This document shows positions 55,569 to 64,000 of a stretch of 64,000 nt of DNA, piece by piece (the stretch's first letter is position 1; each line of letters starts with the position of its first letter). The notes beneath the pieces were generated by a model, which saw nothing but the letters and a program-made list of their open reading frames with translations, made no database searches and was not told the origin of the DNA. This DNA is from Lepidostoma basale. Its lineage: Eukaryota; Arthropoda; Insecta; Trichoptera; Lepidostomatidae. The translations under genes and the position numbers were made by a program. The DNA lies in contig JAHDVF020000890.1 in NCBI GenBank assembly GCA_022606425.2, positions 86,001 through 150,000 on the forward strand, written 5' to 3'.

Positions 55569-55856
55569 ATGTTCACATATCAGCACTGCTGTTCGCCTAT
55601 GTTACCCGACGCTAGTAGGGTAGCTAATCGAAAATCAATACCAGTATTCAATTATTCATCTAAGTTGATTAGAAAAGTATGGGCGGAGCAAGCAACAATG
55701 AGCTCTAAAGCATTTATAACCAACAACGGTATAATTACAGAAGCAAATGATGATTCTAAAATACGGTACAAATTATTGAAGCAGTTATCATATGAAAGCT
55801 TGTTTAATTTATTCAATAATGATTATTGCTTAAACATGGAATCTATACTAGATTAA
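55569..55856 (+). CDS. Unrecognised 95-codon ORF
   Basis: Plus frame MFTYQHCCSPMLPDASRVAN to NDYCLNMESILD, with a mixed, protein-like composition and no simple repeats. Possible content: VFNYSSKLIRKVWAEQATMS and KIRYKLLKQLSYESLFNLFN. It is unlike the surrounding elements. It could be an exon of a host gene, a piece of a DNA transposon, or chance. No function is proposed. Confidence 0.25.
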   Translation: MFTYQHCCSPMLPDASRVANRKSIPVFNYSSKLIRKVWAEQATMSSKAFITNNGIITEANDDSKIRYKLLKQLSYESLFNLFNNDYCLNMESILD

Positions 55857-56094
55857 TTTTTAAATAAAACACAATTTTAATATACTAACTTTAAAAATAA
55901 ATCGTATTATCGCGGTAAAATGTAAATGGTTTTAAATGGTTATTTTGTACGCCGAAAAAACAATAAGAACCTTTCGAAAAATATCTGTGAATAGTGCAAT
56001 AAACATTGTTTTAAAGTTATACAAATGTGACAACAAGAAGTAAGGGTGAATATAAAAGAAAAAAAAAACTCGAAATATAAATCTGAATAATTAT
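55857..56094. other. AT-rich spacer
   Basis: Nothing seen. Confidence 0.3.
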
Positions 56095-56155
56095 CCCAGG
56101 ACACCTCACCGTCATAAACAGGTCACGCGACCAGAACTAAGAGGAAGTAAAATAA
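56095..56155 (+). mobile_element. LINE 3' end, family L3
   Basis: CCCAGGACACCTCACCGTCA and ACAGGTCACGCGACC match the end of the 46090-46320 fragment. Confidence 0.5.
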
Positions 56156-56244
56156 ATTATCCGGGATAATCATCGTTATCCGATGCTGCAGTATTTACTC
56201 ATATTAGCTACAAGCATTAATACTGCTTAATTTATCTCACAAAT

Positions 56245-56455
56245 ATTTGAAATTTAACTAACTAACTAACTAACTAACCATCACGCCGTCTCCCCGAAAG
56301 GGTAGGCAGAAAGAATGGACTGTCACACTTTAACCGATGCGGCACTCCATCCTTCTCTTTTCGCCCCGCGGGAGACGCGGTGTGATGGGTTGCGAACCTC
56401 ATCGCCACCAATAGGCATCTCCCGCGCACACTTCGATCTTCCAACATCCACAAAA
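56245..56455 (-). mobile_element. Non-autonomous element family N1, copy 2
   Basis: Minus-strand equivalent of 47890-48090, with a (GTTA)n tail at 56255-56278 (plus-strand CTAACTAACTAAC) and the RTE-type GGCAGAAAGAATGGACTGTC end. Confidence 0.82.
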
Positions 56456-56554
56456 TAAATCTAAAACAAATAATATAAAATACAATGATATAAAATAAAA
56501 TAACAAAATAAAAATAATTTAATACAAAATGTTATTTTTAGATGGTGCACATTT

Positions 56555-56765
56555 GTCTATTTAATTTATGTTCCACGAATCCACCGTTTTTTGAAATTTA
56601 GCACATAATGTAATAACACATAAAGTTTTTCCGATGTTGCACATGTTGACATGGACGATCCGGACTTTTGTGTTTCTTTAATTTATGTTACACGTATCCA
56701 CCGTTTTTTAAATTAGCTGTTATATGATTTAATTAATGTTCCACGTATCCACTTTTTTTTATTTG
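56555..56765 (+). repeat. Imperfect repeat, three units
   Basis: TTAATTTATGTTCCACGAAT, TTAATTTATGTTACACGTAT and TTAATTAATGTTCCACGTAT, each followed by CCAC and a T run, begin near 56559, 56678 and 56731. Confidence 0.6.
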
Positions 56766-56999
56766 GCAGTAATTAGGCACTCAAAACCAACTAACACCAG
56801 CAAGAACTTTAAAAGAATATTGAAGAAAATATTCAAATTGTCATTGGAACAAATGAAAAAATTATTTTTACACCTGTCAAAATTTTTTATATAAACGAAA
56901 AAATAATAAATAATTGAAATTTCAAATAACCCAATTAAAAATATTTTGTGAAATTTCCGGGTTTTTAAGATAAAATACACTAAATTCTAACTAACAAAC

Positions 57000-57290
57000 T
57001 AGCCGACAGACTGCCACACTCCACTATCCTGAAATATAATACTTCTCTTGATCTTCAACATTTTCACATTGTGCCACGCACGTGCGTAGATTTATCTGAC
57101 ATTTAAAATTTGATTTAATTGGTCGTGCCACGTTTTACTCAGTATTCCTAAATAATCTTATGTGTATATTTAAAAAAACACTTATTTAACTATAACTTCG
57201 TCAGTTTTCTACGAGTGTCCAAAGCATTGAAGGATCATTTTATTATTTTTAAACGCTATTATTCGCCTTGAATTTATTTTGTTAATTGAA
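57000..57290 (-). mobile_element. RTE remnant, decayed
   Basis: Minus-strand RKTWHDQLNQILN-like, CMARCENVEDQE-like and ERMVEWSL-like blocks with many changes. Confidence 0.55.
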
Positions 57291-57299
57291 GTTTAACAT

Positions 57300-58560
57300 C
57301 CTATATAATAAAAAATTCATACTTAACCACACATTCGTCAACTAAACCTATAATAATTAAAGCAGTTTTATTTTAAAACTTCTTTTCCAGAAAACAGTTT
57401 TGTTTTTTAGTGCTCGCATAGAGATGGTAAAATTGAGATTTTTTGTATCATTTTTAAGCGTGCAAACTGGAAAATAAACACGTAACTTCGAACCAAAAAT
57501 GTGTACAGATGAACTGAAAAACTGGCTCTCGGTACAAAAACTAGGGGCGAACTTTCATAATATGGTGGTTTCGGTGTGGAGGACTCTCATCGCCTCGTGT
57601 CCGGCGAGTCGCCGGTAGGAAGGGGTAGTTTTAGAGAACTAGGCCTCATAGATCCTGTAACTATGGTCTACGAACCACAACAAACACCCAAGTTATCATC
57701 AAAGACAAATTATTAATTCAAAAATGTTCCATTATTCTACGATCTCCTTGAGAGAAAACATAGTTAAATGCAGAATAAATAAATAAAAACATGTATCTTA
57801 AAACAAAAGCTTTAGTAACGAAACGAGTTACACATACGACTAGTTCAGAAGATTCTAGACATCTGTGAATATATCAAATTGAATTGTTAAATTGTTTCAA
57901 CTACATGGCCTATGTTGAAGCAAGGTACAAAATATCTATTATTTCTTGAACAAAGATGTAAAACTTCATATTAAATAATAAATACGAATGAAAACATGTA
58001 TTTTCTAGAAGTTTTACGAAGGTCATACGATAAGTATAGAATATCGTATGGCCACAATATTGAATAAAATTTTATATTCACACCACATAATTACCTTTTT
58101 TGCAAACCGGTTTCGACCTAAGTATGGTTACAAAAAATCATAAAATCATGTGAAAATCAAATGAGATAAAATAAACCTCTTATTTCAACGAATGCGTAAT
58201 TATTTTCCCCTATATTTCAATTATAATAAAATGTATGTCAAAATATAAATTTTCGAATTTTTATAAATACGTCAGTACTACAGAATTGCATAAGGACTAT
58301 TTTTGTTTTAATTTAAAACACTTTTTTCCACGTTTAACTTTATTTTTCGAAATATTTTATGAAGGTTTTATGCCTTCATTGTTCAGTACAAAAAAAAACA
58401 CAAGTGGAAAAACAGTGCTACAAAATCCATAATAATTTCGGTATGATATTTAATTGGTTATTTACTTTACAACACAACATTTAGCAATGCCCACAAATAA
58501 TATAATTTTAACTTCATTTTTGAAAATCTTCAATAATATGCGTATCACATTGATGAAATT
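57300..58560. other. No gene; class A and D debris
   Basis: Unique block at 57480-57740. A class A tail near 57985-58020 and GCAAACCGGTTTCGACC near 58105, without complete cores. Confidence 0.35.
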
Positions 58561-58565
58561 AAGAA

Positions 58566-58877
58566 ATGATAGAAACGAGAGCTGACACCACAGAAATGAA
58601 GACTCTCCGATCCGTTGCGGGAACGACACTCCGAGACAGAATAAGAAATTCTGAAATAAGAAAGATCTGCAATGTGGAAGATGTCGTGCGATGGGGAAGA
58701 CTGAGAAGACGCTACTGGAGAGATCATGTGGAAAGAGAATGTTCTGAAAGAGTGATCAATATAGCCGTAAATAAAGTACCATCAGGAAATCGACCGGCAG
58801 GAAGACCACCTAAAAGATGGGGAGACAGTTGGACATCTGTATCCCAGGAACAGGCTCCGAGAAAAAACAGGACATAG
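58566..58877 (+). mobile_element. LINE ORF2 C-terminal fragment, family L3-like, open frame
   Basis: 103 codons: RADTTEMKTLRSVAGTTLRD, RIRNSEIRKICNVEDVVRWG, RRRYWRDHVERECSERV and NRPAGRPPKRWGDSW, followed by a GAAGAAGAAGAAGAA run at 58895-58912. The standard post-RT segment and trinucleotide tail of an insect LINE. No RT motif is left. Confidence 0.88.
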
Positions 58878-58919
58878 TCCTAAATAAAGCAGAAAAAGAA
58901 GAAGAAGAAGAAATGATAA

Positions 58920-61125
58920 CATTTAAAAAAAAGTTAATATTAATAATTGTACGCAACAAAATACGAAGAAACATCAAACTATTCAACGATAGCAAAAAAA
59001 AAATGTGCAACTTTAAATTCTAGTCACGTAAAAAAACTTTAAAGGTTGTCAAACATAAAAAAACAATTTTATTAAAAAAATTTCATTATCGTTATCAATG
59101 GAATTAAATCGAATAGGAACAAATTAATTCAAAGCAATGACGAATTAATAAAATTAAATACATGTATCTTAATTGAAATAGTAAAAGGGATGAATCTACC
59201 CTCATAAATGGTTAACGGGGGTAAAATATAAAATTACCAAAAAGTTGAGTGATCCCTGAAAAAGTGGAAACAGGAAAGTCGCCTAATATCAGGAAATTGG
59301 ATAAGCTGAATGCGGAGTGCTCTATGTTCGGCTGTGGGTATTGGATGTCGGAGAAGAGATGTGGTTCATACATGATTAAACCATAAAACATAACGGGATT
59401 TTCTGTACGTTTCCTGATTTTCGGTGATTTATTGAATGGGATTTGAACAGCAGAATAAATCATTTCGTTTTCGAATTAATACATTTTATTAGGAAATGAT
59501 AATAAAATCGATGGAATAAAAACCAAGTATGTATTGTAGTATTTCTTAAATAAAGAAATAAAACTCCATATTAAATAATCAATACGAATGAAAATGTCTG
59601 TTTTCTAGAAGTTTAATTATATTTTATGTGAGTGACAAGTTTCGCCTGTCTAAAATTTGATAATGCCGACTACGAAAAGACATTAAAGGACTAGAAAACT
59701 AACATTAGACTTGAAAACTAAGGGGAAAATAAGTTGTGGCATAATAAATTTAATTAAAAAATAATGTATCCAATGTGATATGAAACTCCATATTTAATAA
59801 TATATTTAGCATTGATTAAAAATTCCGTTTTCAAGATGTTTAAGATTTTTCCCCTTGCTACGCAGTACCAAAGGAAACATGTCATTCCTATTAAATATAA
59901 AATAAAATTTCTAGGTTAATATGGAGTTGTACATCATTGTTCAAGAAACATTTAATATATTTTTAAAAGGCTAGAATTAAATTAAACTTCAATAGCGTAA
60001 CACAGAATTTTATATGACCCGACCGCATTAGGAAGAACAAAAGCTATCCGAGAACAAAAAGCATTAATTTCTGAAAAATAAAATGTACAAATATATTCAG
60101 TGTTATATAATGAAAATACGTTAATTCTATTTATAAAAAAAGTAGGTTAAAAAATATTATGGTGAATAAAATAAATATTTTTAGAACGCATGTACATAAA
60201 TATTTTGGGGACGTTAGACCTGTCAAAATAAAGAGGTTTAGCGTGAAAATGTTCTTTTACCCCTAGCTTAAGAATTCGCCCTAAACGTAACGTTTTTACA
60301 TATTTAGACATTTAGGAAACCCTTTTTTTTTACTAAAACCAAGAATTTTAATGACACGAAACAACACATCATAATTACGAAAGCAGCATTAAATGGAGTC
60401 GTTATGAAACGTAAACCAATTAGACAAATGGTGGGGTTGACAAAAAGAGCTTTTTTTAATTCAAATATGTACGCATGTGTATATGAAATAAATAGTTTTG
60501 GGGACAAAAAAAACATTTACATAAAACAAAAATTCGTTAAAGGGGAGAAAGTATACGACGTTATTAGATTGGATTTGATGTAAAAATATGGGTTATGTTC
60601 CGGGAAGCACATGTTTGACTGCCTATTTTCATCAATAAAAACAATCCTTTCTTCATCAGATCGAAGTATTATATTCACCTCCTATCTTCTTCAGTCGAGT
60701 AATCCTCATTCATGCCTAAGTTGTATCTAAACCAGCCATGATGCTGATTAAATTCTTCACATCTGATGAAAGTATAACAATGCCTGGAGAAAGGAGAAAT
60801 AACCATTTCATTCTAGACCCCATAGCCATTGTGGTATTCTCGCGAGGGATATGTGAATTTCGTTATTCGATAGAAACCGGCGGGAACTGAAATCGGATTG
60901 AATATTTTGGATCAGTGAACAATAATTCAAATACGTGCCTGAAAACGAATTAATGGAATCTCTGGTATAGAAAAGTTTAAGAATTATGTTCGATTATCAC
61001 ATTTGAAAAACTATTCAATTAAAAAAATTAATATCGATGGAAAAGTCAGATTCAATACGATCAAATTTACTATATGATCAAATTGATCATAATACTCCCA
61101 TACAATACAAATAAACTTCTAAGAA
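58920..61125. other. AT-rich and unique sequence; class A debris near 59590-59665 and 59870-59925
   Basis: The class A pieces share TTTTCTAGAAGTTT and GGAAACATGTCATTCC. 60180-61020 has no recognisable feature; a 70-codon minus frame at 60304-60516 carries no motif. Confidence 0.4.
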
Positions 61126-61127
61126 GG

Positions 61128-61265
61128 GTGGAATGGAGAATGTTGTATTACATAAAGCGTGCGCTTAACCCAACCAATGACAGGTCATAAGTCCTGTAAA
61201 CACCTAGACCACCATATTCTGTTTCCAATTTGCATCTTCGTCTCTATTGAGATACAATTAATCCT
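61128..61265 (+). mobile_element. Retroposon family R3, copy 4 (shortest)
   Basis: Runs from GGGTGGAATGGAGAATGTTG to the constant end ATTGAGATACAATTAATCC. Confidence 0.7.
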
Positions 61266-61309
61266 TAAAAAAACTTCTATTAATCTGATGTTTTAATCAA
61301 TACATCTAA

Positions 61310-61590
61310 CCAAAACACCGTTTCCCCGAAGGGGTATGTAGAAATAATGGACCACCACACTTCACTTTCTTGAAATATTTCTCTCACTTTCTAAACATTC
61401 ATTCATCGTGTCATACCCGCACGTCAATTTTACGTGGCCGATATTCAATGTTTAATTTATCTGATCATCCACGTTTTCTCGGTCTTCTTTCATTTCTAGT
61501 TCCGTTTACATCTTTAACACATATTTTCTTAACCATTATCTCTTCGTTTATTCTTTCCATGTGTTTAAACCATATTTGAAATCCCTTTTT
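61310..61590 (-). mobile_element. RTE 3' end, decayed
   Basis: Minus strand: WFKHMERINE, GRP.K.W, then ACGYDT..NV and the YPFGET-like end near 61318. Confidence 0.65.
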
Positions 61591-61594
61591 ATTA

Positions 61595-61855
61595 TTAATA
61601 TGAATGAAAACGTCTGTCTTCTAGGAGTTTGATTGTATTTTAAATGGAATGACATGTTTCGCCCTACCAAGGAATTATCAAATGTCTCAGAAGGGCTAAA
61701 TATAAATAATTACGAGTATTTGGAATGAATTAGAAGGGCGAAACATGTCATTAAAATTTAAAATATTATATGCTAAATATAAAACTCCTTATATAATAAT
61801 ATCTAAATATAAAACTCCTAGAACACAGACGTTTTTCTTTATATTAATTATTCAA
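61595..61855. repeat. Class A ribozyme-like inverted and tandem copies
   Basis: The left half (minus) has GACATGTTTCGCCC. Two plus-sense halves follow: CAGAAGGGCTAAATATAAA and GAAGGGCGAAACATGTCATT. Outer flanks are AACGTCTGTCTTCTAGGAG and CTCCTAGAACACAGACGTT. Confidence 0.6.
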
Positions 61856-62075
61856 TATGGAAAATACCACCTCCTTCGACTGATTTTAATGGGTAAAGTG
61901 GAGAGACGTCGGGGTGTTGATAAAGCAGTTGTCCTGGCTGCGGAACATTAAAGCATGGACAAGAATGACAAGAATTCAGAACCTGTTCTAAGTGGCGCAA
62001 GACAGAGATGCCATTACTGTAGTGATCGCCAACGTTGGTGGAACCTGACACGGCACCGAAAGAAGAAGATGGAAT
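61856..62075 (+). mobile_element. LINE ORF2 C-terminal remnant, family L2a
   Basis: KYHLLRLILMGKVERRRGVD, then after a shift DRDAITVVIANVGGT and the TGACACGGCACCGAAAGAAG tail. Same family as 4718-5182. Confidence 0.7.
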
Positions 62076-62635
62076 TTTACATCGTTGTTCCAGAAAGAAT
62101 AAATAATCATTTTTCTCATTATTATATACTCAAAACACTTCTTACGTAAACTGAAGGTGTTAAAGAAAATTATAGAATTCTAGATATTATAAGCCTTTTG
62201 AATATGCCTTATAATAATGGATATAAGAAAAATTCATTTTATTTTTCAGACCTTTCCTAGTGAGACATATGATACATAGTTTATTCATATTTCGAATTAT
62301 TGTATTATATTAATTCATGGTGAAAGAGTATGATCACATCTGTGAAAATGTGTCTCGGCGAAAAGACGTAGAAATATTCAATTTCCCCAAAGTGTGGATC
62401 GGTAGTAAGCGGTCAGTTTTCCTTATTGGATACGTGATTCTGGTCCACAGAGATCGTTCTCTCCGGCAGAGGCTGGGCGAGAGAATAGTGGATCCAGGAT
62501 CTAATATACACTTGGCACGAAATTGGAAATCCTAAAACTCCACGGATGCGATTCAAGTTATAATTGATTATAACTGTTTTGGCACACAAGTGTAGAATAC
62601 CTTTCTCAAAAGTTTTTTTTAGAATAAAACATTAT
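62076..62635. other. Unique block
   Basis: 62310-62540 has balanced base composition and a 72-codon plus frame without a recognisable motif. Nothing else. Confidence 0.3.
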
Positions 62636-62639
62636 AATA

Positions 62640-62720
62640 ATGTAGGAAAGCTTATCCAAAAAAGCTAAGATGGCAGTACAAAATGATGTTCTTGTGCCAA
62701 TCCTTATATATCTATGAGAT
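62640..62720 (+). mobile_element. RTE scrap
   Basis: LSKKAKMAVQNDVLVPILI is the 5' part of the RTE C-terminal segment. Confidence 0.55.
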
Positions 62721-62944
62721 TACTTCTAGAAAACAAACATTCATGTCAAAAATAAATAATGTTTAAAACAAAAAGCTAATATTCAATATAATCAAATGAT
62801 TTTACTGAAATCTCTTGATAATATAATAAAAAAATAACGTTTTTTAAGAACCACTTCCACTTTTGATTTGTTTGATCTGTCGATGTCAAAGAGTTGTCGA
62901 AATAAAGGCAAAAGTGGAAATATTTCCTTAAAAAAAAAAGTTTT

Positions 62945-63155
62945 ATTTAATTAACTAACTAACCATCACGCCGTCTTACCAAAGGGATAGGCAGAAAGAA
63001 AGGACTGTCACACTTTAACCGACGCGGCACTCCATCCTTCTCATTTCGCCCCCACGCGTGGCCACGGGAGACGCGGTGTGATGAGTTGCGAAACTTATCG
63101 CCAACAATAAGCGTATCTCCCGCGCACACTTCGATCGTCCAATGTCCATAAAATA
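62945..63155 (-). mobile_element. Non-autonomous element family N1, copy 3
   Basis: Minus-strand equivalent of 47890-48090 with a small insertion (GGCCACGCGTGGGGGCGAAA) in the middle palindromic region. It has a GTTAGTTAGTTAATTAA-type tail at its 3' side (62946-62963). Class D scraps (GTCGAAATAAAGGC) lie just to the left at 62895. Confidence 0.82.
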
Positions 63156-63159
63156 AAAA

Positions 63160-63815
63160 TAATTATAATTTAAGATTTTTAAAGTTTTCGCCATGTTTTG
63201 CAATTGTCCCAAATTTAACACATTTATTGTATTTTTCATGTGAAATATATTTATGCTGCTGGATTTTATAATACATGGTTAAAAATAACGTTAAACAGTA
63301 TGTAATTTAGATATTTCAATTGTGTTTTTTGTTCGCCTTTTGTGTATTTCATTTTCAAATATTTTATCTGATTTCCTCAATACAAACAACCCACGATAGT
63401 TGGTACTTAAATCAGAATCTATGTTTCTATCTAAAGCTAACCTGAAAAGAAATGTTTTTTTTTCTTCTACAACAATGCTTCGTGGTCATAAAAAAGTATT
63501 GGAGTTGCCCTGACCAAACCTACCGTTTTAGGATTAATTCATGAAACCTATTGTGTATTTCTTCCCTTATTCAGAAAAGGGTTGCGTTTAGCATTCTCTA
63601 TTTGGAATGTATTCATCTATTAACCTAGCGGTTAAAGGATGGAGCTTTTTATTTTCCGAGGAAGTTACGTTAATATTTAAGAAACTTTCGCTTGGAAAAG
63701 TGAAGCGAAACGATACTCCACTATCACCCTAAATTTTCTAAGTAATAAGAATTTCTGAATAAATAATCTTAATATTATTTATTGATTCTTAAATAATTAT
63801 GTAAAACTCCATATA
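63160..63815. other. Unique sequence
   Basis: 63380-63740 is not repeated in the window. No ORF with a motif. Confidence 0.3.
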
Positions 63816-63819
63816 AAAC

Positions 63820-63995
63820 AAATAATGCGAATGGAAACGTCTGTTTTCTAGAACTTTTATTATAATTTTTGGCAATGATATGTTTCTCCTTTCTAAGGGA
63901 TAATAAAATGTTAATTGATAATACCTTAGAAATGCGAAACGTGGCATTCCTTCAATTTAATTTAATAAAATTTTAGAAAACAGACGTTCGGATTA
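63820..63995. repeat. Class A ribozyme-like inverted pair at right edge
   Basis: Left half (minus) GATATGTTTCTCC. Right half reads TTGATAATACCTTAGAAATG then CGAAACGTGGCATTCC. Flanks AACGTCTGTTTTCTAGAAC and TTAGAAAACAGACGTT. Confidence 0.6.
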
Positions 63996-64000
63996 TTATA

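Noticed and set aside
1..64000. A Penelope-like RT that could drive the ribozyme elements
   Set aside because: All RT motifs seen belong to LINE-type (RTE, Jockey or related) elements; no GIY-YIG domain or Penelope RT signature was noticed.

Overview
The window is a piece of an AT-rich, repeat-laden insect nuclear genome. It carries ten exons of one host gene on the minus strand, separated by long introns filled with retrotransposon debris, and nothing in it looks bacterial or plasmid-borne. The ten exons (50159 down to 19651) join in phase into 725 codons of classical cadherin ectodomain. From memory the protein follows Drosophila DE-cadherin (shotgun, shg) domain by domain, from EC1 to the first part of EC7. 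The signal-peptide exon should lie to the right of 50159. The rest of EC7, the membrane-proximal EGF/laminin-G part, the membrane segment and the catenin-binding tail should lie left of 19651, probably outside the window. The insect order cannot be fixed from sequence alone.

Layout. 1-19650 is probably one very large intron. It holds two copies of a minus-strand LINE, a 206-bp MITE nested in one of them, an RTE-type LINE split by a deleted mariner, a tRNA-derived SINE, the longest RTE reading frame (9529-10698) and many RTE 3' ends. 19651-32879 is the compact part of shg, with eight exons. 32880-50024 holds two long introns around the 45182-45307 exon, with RTE copies, a 2.3-kb Jockey-type LINE (37128-39458) with a 12-bp target-site duplication, SINEs, a Tigger remnant and A-tailed repeats. 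50160-64000 is upstream of the first recognised exon and holds more RTE pieces, one weak exon candidate (54674-54774) and an unexplained ORF (55569-55856).

The most striking signal is a set of hammerhead ribozyme motifs repeated through the window on both strands. Each has CUGANGA or a close variant, a short hairpin (stem II), then GAA followed by a self-complementary block such as ACAUGU, ACAGCUGU, ACCGGU or ACGU and a cleavage-site base, usually C. At least seven classes can be told apart by stem II and the stem III palindrome. About thirteen copies keep the catalytic core, and several sit in inverted pairs or direct tandem arrays. Such motifs are known from Penelope-like elements and from retrozymes. 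No Penelope reverse transcriptase was seen here, so these look non-autonomous. Several lie in shg introns on the transcribed strand.

RTE-type LINEs dominate the interspersed repeats. Roughly twenty 5'-truncated pieces end in a conserved C-terminal segment and a simple-repeat tail, (GTTA)n in one set and (GTT)n in another. A ~200-bp non-autonomous family with three copies appears to borrow this 3' end.
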